Assembly (NCBI GenBank): GCA_963767715.1
Contig: CAVYFA010000016.1
Span: 868,001 to 932,000 of the forward strand
Direction of reading: 5' to 3'
Source: CAVSXS01 sp963767715
Lineage (GTDB): Bacteria > Chloroflexota > Ktedonobacteria > Ktedonobacterales > Ktedonobacteraceae
DNA: 64,000 nucleotides
Shown here: positions 16,631 through 24,751 of the stretch, one piece after another
Layout of the letters: each line of letters opens with the position of its first letter
Position numbering within the stretch: the first letter of the stretch is position 1
Translations under genes and position numbers: made by a program
The notes under the pieces: generated by a model
What the model was told of the DNA's origin: nothing
Database searches by the model: none
Seen by the model: the letters and a program-made list of their open reading frames with translations, nothing else

Positions 16631-17503
16631 TCAACGTGCCTGCTGGCATAGCCCTGCCTGCTGCCAGGCAGCCTGGACGCACTGCTTGAGCAGCAGGACG
16701 TTGGTGAGGGGACCTACGCCGCCGGGAGTTGGTGTGATGGCCCCGGCTACCTTCTGTACCGAGGCGAAATCGACATCGCCGGCGATGCCGCCTCCAGGCG
16801 TTTCGTGGATGCCGACATCAATCACTACTGCGCCGCGGCGTACCATGTCGCCGGTAATCATCTGCGCGCGCCCGGCCGCCGCCACCAGCACATCGGCCTG
16901 ACGCGTGTAGTAGGGCAGGTCGGCGGTTTTTGAATGGCAGACCGTCACGGTGGCATTTTTCTGTGTGAGCATCATGGCCAGCGGCTTGCCCACAACGTTG
17001 CTGCGGGAGATCACGACTGCCCGCTGGCCATCGAGCGGCGCCTGCGTGCGTTCGAGGATTTCCATAACGGCCGCAGCCGTTGCCGGTAAAAAGCTCGGCA
17101 GCCCGAGAAAGAGATTCCCGGCGCTGCGCGGGCTGATACCATCGATATCCTTCACGTAGCTGATGGTATCTGCGACCATTTTCTGCGAAAGGTGGCCGGG
17201 CAGAGGCATTTGCACAATAATCCCCTGTGTAGCGTCATCCTGGTTGAGAAAGAGTAGCAGCTCGCGCAGTTCAGCGGGACTGGTGCGCATCGGCAGTTGC
17301 TCCATCCTGGCTTCCAGGTCAATGCCCTGGGCCGCGCGCAGGATGGCTTTGCTATACACACCCGACGCCGCATCGCCGCCGACCTGCACGATTACCAACC
17401 CGGGCGCTCTCCCCTGCGCCTGCCTGTATCGCTCGACCTGCTGGCGCAGTTCATCCTTGACCTGCGCTCCCATCGTGCGCCCATCGATGCTAACTGCCGT
17501 CAC
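16631..17503 (-). CDS. folD: Bifunctional methylene-THF dehydrogenase/methenyl-THF cyclohydrolase
   Basis: 290 residues. FolD oxidises 5,10-methylene-THF with NADP+ and hydrolyses the methenyl product to 10-formyl-THF. Tyr50 and Lys52 in GVYSKAILRAAQ match the catalytic YxxxK-type core, GIIVQMPLPGHL and DIDGISPRSAGNL are family signatures, VVISRSNVVGKPLAMML is the nucleotide-binding loop, and TPTPGGVGPLTN closes the protein. The segment usually PCTPxG reads LPATAAAV, a small departure. Its start overlaps the end of the cyclodeaminase-like gene by 4 bases, so the two are translationally coupled. Confidence 0.95.
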   Translation of the reverse strand: MTAVSIDGRTMGAQVKDELRQQVERYRQAQGRAPGLVIVQVGGDAASGVYSKAILRAAQGIDLEARMEQLPMRTSPAELRELLLFLNQDDATQGIIVQMPLPGHLSQKMVADTISYVKDIDGISPRSAGNLFLGLPSFLPATAAAVMEILERTQAPLDGQRAVVISRSNVVGKPLAMMLTQKNATVTVCHSKTADLPYYTRQADVLVAAAGRAQMITGDMVRRGAVVIDVGIHETPGGGIAGDVDFASVQKVAGAITPTPGGVGPLTNVLLLKQCVQAAWQQAGLCQQAR

Positions 17504-18123
17504 GCTCTTCTCCCAACTGTATCGGCCACCTGCCGGCCACCCTCTTCGATCTGTCGCAAGGCTGCTTCGAGGCGCGACTCAAGCTCCTGCGCCCTGGCCG
17601 CATCGCGCATGCGACGCAGGTTGACGCGCACCATCCCCGACGCTCCCTGCGCCCCGGCGCTCGCCAGGGCAACCGCAGTCACCAGGTCGCTCATGAGAGT
17701 GGCGTTGCCAATTTCGGCGATGCGCTTCAAAAAGTGTGATAGCCTGGCGGCGCACTCCACCATCTCGAGAGGGACCTCCGCCGCACCGACAAGATGCTTC
17801 TGAATTTCGTCGCTGCGGGCCGTGCGCTCTTCCTCAGTTGCGCGCGGCATTTTATACGACGCCGACAGTCGGCCATAGGCCGCGATATCTTCCTCCAGCA
17901 GTTCGGTGAAACGCTCACGCATCTGCTCTGTTCGCTCCAGAATGTTCTCTGTTTCAGACTGCGCTTCTTCGTAGCCGGCCTTCCCAAGCGTCAGGCGGCA
18001 GACCATGCTAGCCAGCGCCGCCGCCATCGCGCCGCTCAGCGCCGAGGCAGAGCCGCCGCCGGGGGCAGGCTGTTCCGAGGCCAGGTCATCCAGGTAGTCT
18101 TGTAATGATTGTTCTCTATACAT
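17500..18123 (-). CDS. Cyclodeaminase/cyclohydrolase (FTCD C-terminal/FchA family)
   Basis: 207 residues from ATG 18123 (GGAA 8 bases upstream). The protein is all-helical with the family signature APGGGSASALSGAMAAALASMV at about 20-40. This is the formiminotransferase-cyclodeaminase C-terminal fold, also found as the stand-alone methenyl-THF cyclohydrolase FchA. It converts formimino-THF or methenyl-THF in one-carbon metabolism. Overlap with folD (4 bases) makes a folate function firm. With FolD it gives two possible routes for the cyclohydrolase step. No histidine-degradation genes lie beside it, so FchA-like use is more likely than histidine breakdown. Confidence 0.88.
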   Translation of the reverse strand: MYREQSLQDYLDDLASEQPAPGGGSASALSGAMAAALASMVCRLTLGKAGYEEAQSETENILERTEQMRERFTELLEEDIAAYGRLSASYKMPRATEEERTARSDEIQKHLVGAAEVPLEMVECAARLSHFLKRIAEIGNATLMSDLVTAVALASAGAQGASGMVRVNLRRMRDAARAQELESRLEAALRQIEEGGRQVADTVGRRA

Positions 18124-18484
18124 GCATTGTTTCCTTAGAATGAGAGTACCATGCAATTCTCGTGGAGGCAACATCAGTTGTGCCGTAGATACTCAATCCA
18201 GATGCATTTTAGCACACTTAAGATATACTTCTCACGCTGAGGTACTACTATGTTACAAAAGAATCGTAATACCGTCTCCAATAAAGAGGGGAGCTATCGT
18301 CAAGTTCACCCCACATGCCTTTTTTCTTGCGGAGTCAAAGAGCCAGATCCAACCTTGCAGCTCCTGGTGTACCGTAGAGGATGGAGTTTGCGCTTTTCCT
18401 GGTAGCCAGATGCAGCGTGGGAGGCTTGCAATGGAGTGAGACTGGGCTATTGCAAGCTCGCGAACGATAGGAGTATCGCTCATC
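18124..18484. other. Divergent intergenic region
   Basis: About 360 bases between the folate pair (minus) and the GAF-like gene (plus). It is AT-richer than its surroundings with no clear promoter pair, hairpin or gene. Nothing further is seen. Confidence 0.45.
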
Positions 18485-19414
18485 ATGACCCAGGATGGAC
18501 GTGACAACAATTCCTATCGGATCAATATCGGTAAACGTAGGCTTGTTTTAACAGGAGCGTTACTTCAAGCCATCAGAAATATGCGACATGTAGATGAGCT
18601 GTTTCAATGGTTAGCCGTGTCGATCGTACAGCAGTTCGGCGTGCAGGTGGTGCAGTTATGGGTAGCCGAGGTAGGTTATAACGGCCAGTTTTCTATGCAA
18701 CAGCTAGCTTTAGCTTCAAAAGATAATTCACTGCCCCAGCGTGTTGCCTTTAGTAAGCCGATTGCCGATCTGGCGGAAGGCATCATCGTGCGAAAAAGTG
18801 CCCTCGCACCTGATCTGCTTAGCAGCATCTTTCCCTATTTCCAGGCCAATCTCCTCCAGCGCTTCGGGTTATATTACTGCTCTGGTGAATATCTGAGAAG
18901 CAACGTACAGGCTCCTTCTTCAAACGCTCCAGGTGGGACGAAACGGAAACGCATGGAAGTAGGCGCGCTTCTTTTCTATAGCTATCGGCCTGAACCTGAG
19001 TTGCTGAGAAGTATCAGCTATATTCTACAGCTAGCTACTCAAATTGCTGAGACAAATGGCCTGTCCCAATCATTGACCAATGCTTTAAGCAACGTACCGG
19101 GCTACCATCTCCAACTTCAGAAGAATAGGTTACCTGCTCTTTTCAAACTTATCCCTCACCGGAAGGCTGAAGCCGAGCTGTTGACAACGAGTAACCCCCT
19201 GGCCGGCTCGGTTCTCATCGCAGATAAGCTTGCGCGCCGTCTCTATCAGTCTATCGATGGTCATAAAACTCTAGAGGAGCTACGGGTCATCACTCTGTTA
19301 GATAGCCAGGAGGTTGCTAAGGCACTGCGCACATTACTGAGCGAGCGGCGGATTGAGTTGTTTGACTCGAACGGGCAACCTGTGGAGAGTTCTTGGTTTA
19401 TTAACGAGCTTTAA
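18485..19414 (+). CDS. GAF-like protein with C-terminal winged-helix-like module
   Basis: 309 residues, soluble. Residues about 20-195 look like a GAF sensor: LTGALLQAIRNMRHVDELF, LAVSIVQQFGVQVVQLWVAE, then a strand-rich core ending LLFYSYRPEPELLRSISYIL. A middle stretch is polar. The C-terminal 75 residues (SVLIADKLARRLYQSIDGHK, then TLEELRVITLLDSQEVAKAL) resemble the DGxxTxxEL winged-helix tail of DUF4388/PATAN-type signalling proteins. No catalytic site is seen. It leads a same-strand block with a polytopic membrane protein and an MFS transporter, pointing to a sensor or adaptor role. The assignment is structural only. Confidence 0.6.
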   Translation: MTQDGRDNNSYRINIGKRRLVLTGALLQAIRNMRHVDELFQWLAVSIVQQFGVQVVQLWVAEVGYNGQFSMQQLALASKDNSLPQRVAFSKPIADLAEGIIVRKSALAPDLLSSIFPYFQANLLQRFGLYYCSGEYLRSNVQAPSSNAPGGTKRKRMEVGALLFYSYRPEPELLRSISYILQLATQIAETNGLSQSLTNALSNVPGYHLQLQKNRLPALFKLIPHRKAEAELLTTSNPLAGSVLIADKLARRLYQSIDGHKTLEELRVITLLDSQEVAKALRTLLSERRIELFDSNGQPVESSWFINEL

Positions 19415-19455
19415 ACCAGTCATATCTGTCAGATAGAAGCAGGAGGGCTAAATCG

Positions 19456-20085
19456 ATGAGTGCCAATTCATATGCGAACATCCGAGCAATAGCGGTGGTA
19501 GTCATCGCTCTTTTTGTAATGGGACGGTCTTTCCAGATTTATTTCCAGACGCGCAGTCCGCGTTTATTTATCCTGGGAATGACGATGATTATGATTGTGT
19601 TGACAACGACGGCGGATACCATTGGCGATAATATCACTTTTAAAATCAATTCCTACTGGTTCAACTACTTCGGCCAGACCACCAGCTTTACCATCTTCTT
19701 CCTGAGTCTGCTCAGCAGTTCAGAAAAATACCTGCGTAAGCTGATGCGCTGGCAAATTGCGCTCTCCACTTTGCTGTTGTTTGTCTTGATTATTGGACCG
19801 GATCTGCCCTCTTCATTTCCCAATCTGGGTGTCATCCGCGCCGTTTTGAGCAGTGGCCGGGCTGTGCCCTGTTTTATGATCAGCTTCTACTACATTGCTG
19901 CCTTCATGAAAAAAGAGACCCTCTTTAGCCTGCTCATGGCCGCCAGTTTTGAGATAATCGCTTTAGCCTTCTATATTATTTTCCTGCGATATGTCTCTCC
20001 TCCTCAGAACGCGCTTCAAACTGGAGGGGACTTCCTACGCATCATTGGATATACGACGCTGCTCATTGCCCTCCTGTTGGGCTGA
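19456..20085 (+). CDS. Polytopic membrane protein of unknown function
   Basis: 209 residues, GGAGG 7 bases before ATG 19456. About six or seven hydrophobic helices are visible (for example IRAIAVVVIALFVMG, LFILGMTMIMIVLTTT, SFTIFFLSLLSS, IALSTLLLFVLIIG, CFMISFYYIAAFM, LAFYIIFLRYV). No transport signature or catalytic residue set is recognised. Its position, 41 bases after the GAF-like gene and 44 bases before the MFS gene, suggests one transcript and a joint function. Confidence 0.7.
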   Translation: MSANSYANIRAIAVVVIALFVMGRSFQIYFQTRSPRLFILGMTMIMIVLTTTADTIGDNITFKINSYWFNYFGQTTSFTIFFLSLLSSSEKYLRKLMRWQIALSTLLLFVLIIGPDLPSSFPNLGVIRAVLSSGRAVPCFMISFYYIAAFMKKETLFSLLMAASFEIIALAFYIIFLRYVSPPQNALQTGGDFLRIIGYTTLLIALLLG

Positions 20086-20129
20086 GGCGTCAAACGCGAG
20101 TCGTTACCTGATAACAGAAGGTGCTGCCA

Positions 20130-21629
20130 ATGCAAGAATTCGAGGATGAGGATACTCTTCGCTTGCCTGCCACCTCTACTCTGCATCGCTATCGGAAGGA
20201 TTCGAGCGGGATTGGTAGGACTGTTGGAGAACACCTGGCTCTTTCGGCAAAGAGCAAGGATGAGGAAGACCTTTTTTTTGACTTCGATACTATTCCGAGG
20301 AGCAAGGTGGTCTTGCCGGTTCTGATCGATGACCTGGAGGATACGCTGCGCCGACCAGCAGTCGTTAGACCACCTGCCTCCCCGCAGGTAACGGGAGCCT
20401 GGATTACACGTGATGGACGTCTTGTAATCTTCGCTCGGATTCTTCGTATGTTCGGTTTTGGATTCAGCAGCGTACTTGTTGGTGTATCGATGGCGACAGC
20501 AGGCCTCTCGCTTGCACAGGTCAGCCTGATTCTTAGCTCGACGCTCGTCGGCAGCGTGATCGCTATTATCTTGAGTGCTCTCTTCGCCGATCGGTTTGGA
20601 AGACGACGCTGCCTGGTCTACTTTGCACTAATGATGGCCCTGGCCGGGGTTGCTTTCGCGTTTTCTCATAACTTCGACGTATTGATCCTGGCAGCCTTCC
20701 TTGGCACAATCAATCCGTCGAGCACGTCAGAAAATACGCCTTTTATTGCCATCGAGCAGGCGATATTGCCCCAGACCTGTATTCCAGATCGACTTACCGA
20801 AGCCTTTGCCCGCTATAATCTATGGGCGCAGTTGGCGGGAGCCGTCGGCGGCCTGGCGGTAACACTCCCGGATATATTGCACAGCTTTATAGGGCTGTCC
20901 ACGAGTGATGGTATCCATGCTATGTTCCTGCTGTACGCGCTGCTCGCAATCACCATAGCATGTTTGTACATTGCTATGACGGAGAAGGCTGAATCAGATA
21001 CGCGCCTAAGCCTGGACTCTACGAGGAAAATACGCAATCCTTTGCAAAAAAAATCGCGCACCAATGTGTTTCGCCTGTCCTGCCTCTTTGTGATTGATGC
21101 TTTTGCGGGAGGGCTCGTTGTTCAGAGCATCTTAGCCTACTGGTTTCAGCAGCGCTTTGGAGTGTCACTAGGTGCTCTGGGCCTCCTTTTTTTCGGGGCG
21201 AATCTCCTGGCGGCGCTGTCGCTTCCAGTTGCCGCCCGGCTCTCGAAACGACTTGGTCTGCTAAAGACAATGGTCGTCACGCATTTGCCATCTCAAATCC
21301 TGCTTGTACTTGTCCCGCTGATGCCCACCTTCTGGCTGGCAGCTTTATTTTTACTGTGCCGCCAATCGCTTTCAAAGATGGATGTTCCGACACGGCAGGT
21401 ATACATCATCGGGCTTGTAAACCCAGAAGAGCGTGTCGCAGCCGCCGGGATCACTACGATGGCACGCAGCATCGCCACATCGATGAGCCCACTTGTCGTC
21501 GGGGTGCTCTTGACCAATGCTCTGTTTGTTTTCGGTTTGCCTTTTCTGATGGCGGGCGGCCTCTCGTCTTTCTACGACGTGCTCTTATATGGGTTGTTCA
21601 GGAAGGTACCCGTTTCCCATGATCATTAA
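20130..21629 (+). CDS. MFS transporter with motif-bearing cytoplasmic N-terminal tail
   Basis: 499 residues from ATG 20130 (AAGG at 8 bases; GTG 20121 is less likely). The first 95 residues are hydrophilic and acidic, unusual for MFS proteins, and hold two copies of a motif: EDEDTLRLPAT around Thr9 and LEDTLRRPAVV around Thr72. Twelve-helix MFS architecture follows, with the loop-2/3 signature LFADRFGRRRCLVYF and a second-half equivalent ARLSKRLGLLKTMVV. The substrate is unknown; sequence feel is closest to general permeases of the YfkF/SetA type. The tail could be a phospho-acceptor or docking region for the Ser/Thr kinases in this window (inference). Confidence 0.85.
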   Translation: MQEFEDEDTLRLPATSTLHRYRKDSSGIGRTVGEHLALSAKSKDEEDLFFDFDTIPRSKVVLPVLIDDLEDTLRRPAVVRPPASPQVTGAWITRDGRLVIFARILRMFGFGFSSVLVGVSMATAGLSLAQVSLILSSTLVGSVIAIILSALFADRFGRRRCLVYFALMMALAGVAFAFSHNFDVLILAAFLGTINPSSTSENTPFIAIEQAILPQTCIPDRLTEAFARYNLWAQLAGAVGGLAVTLPDILHSFIGLSTSDGIHAMFLLYALLAITIACLYIAMTEKAESDTRLSLDSTRKIRNPLQKKSRTNVFRLSCLFVIDAFAGGLVVQSILAYWFQQRFGVSLGALGLLFFGANLLAALSLPVAARLSKRLGLLKTMVVTHLPSQILLVLVPLMPTFWLAALFLLCRQSLSKMDVPTRQVYIIGLVNPEERVAAAGITTMARSIATSMSPLVVGVLLTNALFVFGLPFLMAGGLSSFYDVLLYGLFRKVPVSHDH

Positions 21630-21665
21630 CCGGATGTGCTTCATGAACCTTTGCTAATTTATCAC

Positions 21666-21806
21666 ATGCCCGTTCGGGTCATTCGCGTACACGAAGACTG
21701 CGTCGATAAAATTATCCTTCCGCCAGAAGGAAAAAACTTGCTGCCGCCGGTCCAGATGAGAAGCCATCTCAAGCCTACCTCGCCGCTCATTTACCGCTCA
21801 AAATGA
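21666..21806 (+). CDS. Possible 46-residue remnant ending in LIYRSK
   Basis: ATG 21666 to TGA 21806 encodes a short protein with the stretch RVHEDCVDKIILPPEGKNLL. There is no ribosome binding site. Its last six codons (LIYRSK, stop) lie inside the dispersed palindrome that recurs at 42526-42561, where the same frame ends IIYRSK before a stop. It may be the tail of an old inserted gene rather than an active gene. Confidence 0.25.
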   Translation: MPVRVIRVHEDCVDKIILPPEGKNLLPPVQMRSHLKPTSPLIYRSK

Positions 21807-21824
21807 GCGATAATTTTCCAGGAC
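21789..21824. repeat. Palindrome-centred dispersed element, copy 1
   Basis: The 36-base segment begins ATTTACCGCTCAAAATGAGC and ends TTTTCCAGGA. It matches, with about two differences, a segment on the minus strand at 42561-42526. The centre TACCGCTCA-AAA-TGAGCGATA is a near-perfect palindrome. Flanks of the two copies differ. Confidence 0.6.
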
Positions 21825-21855
21825 TGAGTCTATTGTTGGAAGCGAGAGTTCCGGT

Positions 21856-22884
21856 TTACAACGAGAGCGCTCGGCAGGACTGGCGTTCGATAAACCGCGT
21901 GGGGAGCACCACGCGGGGCATTTCCAGCGGTTCCCCATTGATCAGGCGCAGGAGCAACGTCGCCGCTGTGCGTCCCAGCTCAAGGCGTGGCGCATGTATT
22001 GTGGTCAAAGGGGGGCTGAGCAGTTCGGTGAAAGGGAGGTTATCGAAACCGATCACACTCATATCGCCGGGAACGGTCATACCCGCTTCGTGCAGTGCCC
22101 GGTAGACGCCCGCGGCCTGGCGGTCATTGCCAGCGAAGATGGCCGTAGGTGGTTCAGATAACGCAAGCAAAGCTTTGGTCGCGGTATAGCCATCGACCTC
22201 GTTAAAATTTCCGGCGCACTCCAACTGTGGATCAATGGGTAGATGGGCCGAATCCAGGGCCGCGCGATAGCCAGCAATGCGCTCGATCGCATCCCTGGTT
22301 CGCGCGGTCTTGCCGATATAGGCAATGCGCCGGTGCCCAAGATTGATCAGATGCGAGGTCGCGACAAAGCCTCCTTCCCAACTGGTGATCCTTACAGAAG
22401 GTACCATGCTCAGCAGACCGCCCTGGTTATGAATGAGCACAAAGGGTAGATCCGAGCGTTCAAGATATTCGACAGCCTCCTCAGATGGAAGAACCGCGAG
22501 AATGCCATCCATGGAATGATCGGTAATAGTATCGATCCGATGCACCTCTTCTTCGGGTTGGTCATTGGATGAGGTCAGTACCAGGCGAATCCCTGCCTCG
22601 CGTAGTATCTGAGCCGCTCCCTCTAGAATTGGCAGAAAATATTCGTCGTCCAGACGTGGTAAGATCAGGTCCACTAGCCCGGTTTTTCCCTTACGTAAAG
22701 CGCGGGCCGCGCGATTGCGCACAAAGCCGTATTCCTCAATCACCTGCTCAACTCGTTTGCGGGTTGGTCTGGCCACATCCGCACGGCCGTTCAAGACCTT
22801 CGAGACAGTTGGCACCGAGACGCCTGCAATTTGTGCAATCTGCGAGATGGTGGGACGCCTATCCGCGCTGTGCCTTTTTGCCAT
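21856..22884 (-). CDS. LacI-family transcriptional repressor of the saccharide locus
   Basis: 342 residues from ATG 22884 (GGAGGT 7 bases upstream; longer readings lack a site). The N-terminal helix-turn-helix TISQIAQIAGVSVPTVSKVL (about 11-30) and hinge helix are typical of LacI/GalR proteins, followed by a periplasmic-binding-protein-like effector domain ending SPPLTTIHAPRLELGRTAA, LLLRLINGEPLEMPRVVLPT. It is divergent from the solute-binding protein gene, and a palindrome ATATCGACGATAT lies between them, so it most likely represses the locus until a sugar is bound. The inducer is not known. Confidence 0.92.
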   Translation of the reverse strand: MAKRHSADRRPTISQIAQIAGVSVPTVSKVLNGRADVARPTRKRVEQVIEEYGFVRNRAARALRKGKTGLVDLILPRLDDEYFLPILEGAAQILREAGIRLVLTSSNDQPEEEVHRIDTITDHSMDGILAVLPSEEAVEYLERSDLPFVLIHNQGGLLSMVPSVRITSWEGGFVATSHLINLGHRRIAYIGKTARTRDAIERIAGYRAALDSAHLPIDPQLECAGNFNEVDGYTATKALLALSEPPTAIFAGNDRQAAGVYRALHEAGMTVPGDMSVIGFDNLPFTELLSPPLTTIHAPRLELGRTAATLLLRLINGEPLEMPRVVLPTRFIERQSCRALSL

Positions 22885-22923
22885 CGATATAACCTCCACA
22901 ATTTTCAGAAACTTTCGATGCTT

Positions 22924-22929
22924 ATTATA
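22924..22929 (-). promoter_or_regulatory. -10 box of the lacI-type gene
   Basis: TATAAT on the minus strand (22929-22924), 40 bases before ATG 22884. The matching -35 position (22952-22947) reads CTGTAT and is weak. The operator palindrome 22955-22967 directly abuts it. Confidence 0.45.
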
Positions 22930-22954
22930 ACACATCAACAGTTAAAATACAGGT

Positions 22955-22967
22955 ATATCGACGATAT
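22955..22967. promoter_or_regulatory. LacI-type operator candidate
   Basis: ATATCG-A-CGATAT is a perfect 13-base palindrome with a central base, next to the regulator's own -10 region. A related half site ATATCGACAAT lies at 23074-23084, downstream of the transporter promoter, about 119 bases away, a spacing that would allow looping. Confidence 0.6.
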
Positions 22968-23012
22968 TTTTATAGGACGCCGTGAAAAAGCCGGTAAGCT
23001 GCGAAAATATCC

Positions 23013-23041
23013 TTGACAATCCCTCCTAAAATCAGTATATA
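23013..23041 (+). promoter_or_regulatory. Sigma-70 promoter of the saccharide uptake operon
   Basis: TTGACA (23013-23018), 17-base spacer, TATATA (23036-23041). This is the best promoter match in the window. It precedes ATG 23195 by about 150 bases, and the ATATCGACAAT site sits just downstream of the expected transcription start. Confidence 0.75.
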
Positions 23042-23194
23042 TACAACTATGAAGGTGATAACGATTTCGTAAGATATCGACAATCCAGCAGTGACCTCGG
23101 TTTTGAAACCAGTACCTTGTAGGTAGATCTCTCTCTCAAATAGAGAGGAGAGGCATCACGTTCTTATTTGTAGATCCACAGGAGGTTTCAGACG

Positions 23195-24538
23195 ATGCAG
23201 TTTTTCTCCTCATTCCCATGGCTGCGACGCTTTGCATCCGGGTTTGCCTTCGTCGCCGTTGCGCTCATGCTCATGATTCCCCTCGCCGCTTGTGGTGGCA
23301 GCCCAAGTTCGAGTTCGGGTGGCGGTAGTACCTCCACCGGCCCGGTTACACTGACCTACTGGGCCTGGATACCGAATATGGATAAGCAGGTGGCGCTTTT
23401 CAATCAGTCCCATCCGAATATTCATGTCAACTGGGTCAATGTGGGAGCCGGTCCCCTTGAATACAACAAATTGTACACGGCCATCAAAGCCAATAATACG
23501 CCGGATGTAGCCGAGGTCGAGTTCCAGCTCTTGCCTACCTTTGAGACGACAGGTGGGCTTATGGATATAGCTCCCTACGGCGCAGCTTCCGTGAAGAATG
23601 ATTTTCCGGGCTGGATGTGGACGCAGGTGACCCAGGGTAGCTCCATCTGGGCCGTCCCGCAGGATAGCGGCCCCATGTCCATGTTCTACCGGGCTGACAT
23701 TTTCAAAAAGTATAACCTCCCGGTACCCACCACCTGGGCCCAGTACGCGCAGGATGCTGCAAAATTGCACGCTGCCAATCCCAATGAATACATCACCGAT
23801 TTCCCTCCCAAGAACCCCGGACAGTTTTCCGGGTACGCCTGGCAAGCAGGCGCCCGCTGGTTCGGTATCAACGGTCAATCCTGGAAAGTATCCATCAATG
23901 ATGCTCCGACCCTGCAAGTCGCGTCATTCTGGCAAAATTTGATCAGTAACAAGCTAGTGAAGACGGAAACGGACTTCACCAACGGATGGTACAATGACCT
24001 GCAGACGGGAACACTGGCCACCTGGCTAACAGGTGCCTGGGGCGCCGGGATCATTGAACAAAATGCTCCGAAAAGCACTGGAGACTGGCGGGTTGCCCCG
24101 ATGCCACAGTGGCAGGCCGGTGGGACCGTCAATGGCGACTGGGGTGGGTCCACTACCGTCGTGTTCAAGGATTCGAAGCATCCCAAGGAGGCCACCGAGT
24201 TTGCCGAGTGGATCAGCGATAACGAACAGAGCGCCGAGCAGGAGTTTACGGGGGGTGGAGCATACCCGGCCTTGCTGTCCTCCTTAAACTCGGCCACGAT
24301 CAACAGCCCACGGCCCTTCTTTGGCAATCAGGTGATCAACCAGGTGTTCCAGCAGGGTGCCACACAGGTGAATGAAAACTTTACCTGGGGGCCGACCATG
24401 GACCAGGTCTATTCGGACATGGGAAATGATTTCGCGAACGTGGTGAATGGTCAGGGGACTCTGAGTAGCGCTCTGAATCAGGTGGAGCAAAGTACCATCA
24501 CCTTCATGAAATCACAGGGATTCAGCGTCAGTAGCTGA
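23195..24538 (+). CDS. ABC sugar transporter, solute-binding lipoprotein
   Basis: 447 residues, GGAGG 9 bases before ATG. A signal peptide with lipobox PLAAC gives the lipidated Cys33; a Gly/Ser-rich spacer follows. The mature part is a family 1 extracellular solute-binding protein (TLTYWAWIPNMDKQVALFNQ, then LATWLTGAWGAGIIEQNAP). It should sit on the outer face of the membrane and deliver an oligosaccharide to the two permeases encoded next. With GH1 and a secreted beta-helix protein downstream, a plant or fungal glucan oligomer is a likely ligand (inference). Confidence 0.93.
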   Translation: MQFFSSFPWLRRFASGFAFVAVALMLMIPLAACGGSPSSSSGGGSTSTGPVTLTYWAWIPNMDKQVALFNQSHPNIHVNWVNVGAGPLEYNKLYTAIKANNTPDVAEVEFQLLPTFETTGGLMDIAPYGAASVKNDFPGWMWTQVTQGSSIWAVPQDSGPMSMFYRADIFKKYNLPVPTTWAQYAQDAAKLHAANPNEYITDFPPKNPGQFSGYAWQAGARWFGINGQSWKVSINDAPTLQVASFWQNLISNKLVKTETDFTNGWYNDLQTGTLATWLTGAWGAGIIEQNAPKSTGDWRVAPMPQWQAGGTVNGDWGGSTTVVFKDSKHPKEATEFAEWISDNEQSAEQEFTGGGAYPALLSSLNSATINSPRPFFGNQVINQVFQQGATQVNENFTWGPTMDQVYSDMGNDFANVVNGQGTLSSALNQVEQSTITFMKSQGFSVSS

Positions 24539-24613
24539 GGTGCCAGCGTCTGAGCAGCATACAGCGTCGGCGACACTGCTATCTGGACTTCCGTCGAGCA
24601 AATGAGATAGCGT

Positions 24614-24707
24614 AGGGGTGAGTCCCCTCCCGGCGAGAGAGACTTACCCCTTCGGTGTGTATGCTTGTAAAGCACTGGCAAGCGGCGCTCCTTATAAGTC
24701 TCGCCGG
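24614..24707 (+). promoter_or_regulatory. Structured leader between binding-protein and permease genes
   Basis: Arms CCGGCGAGAGAGACTTA (24630-24646) and TAAGTCTCGCCGG (24695-24707) can pair with a four-base bulge, enclosing a small hairpin (GCTTG...CAAGC, 24664-24683). A second hairpin GGGG-tgagt-CCCC is at 24615-24627. Such structures after binding-protein genes often protect the upstream mRNA or partly end transcription, giving excess binding protein. Confidence 0.5.
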
Positions 24708-24751
24708 CAGGCCTGTAAGGAGTGCCCCACCCTAAAGAGGAGCATGTGCAT

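Noticed and set aside
18124..18484. Riboswitch upstream of the folate genes
   Set aside because: No conserved THF-riboswitch pairing or other aptamer core could be recognised in the leader.
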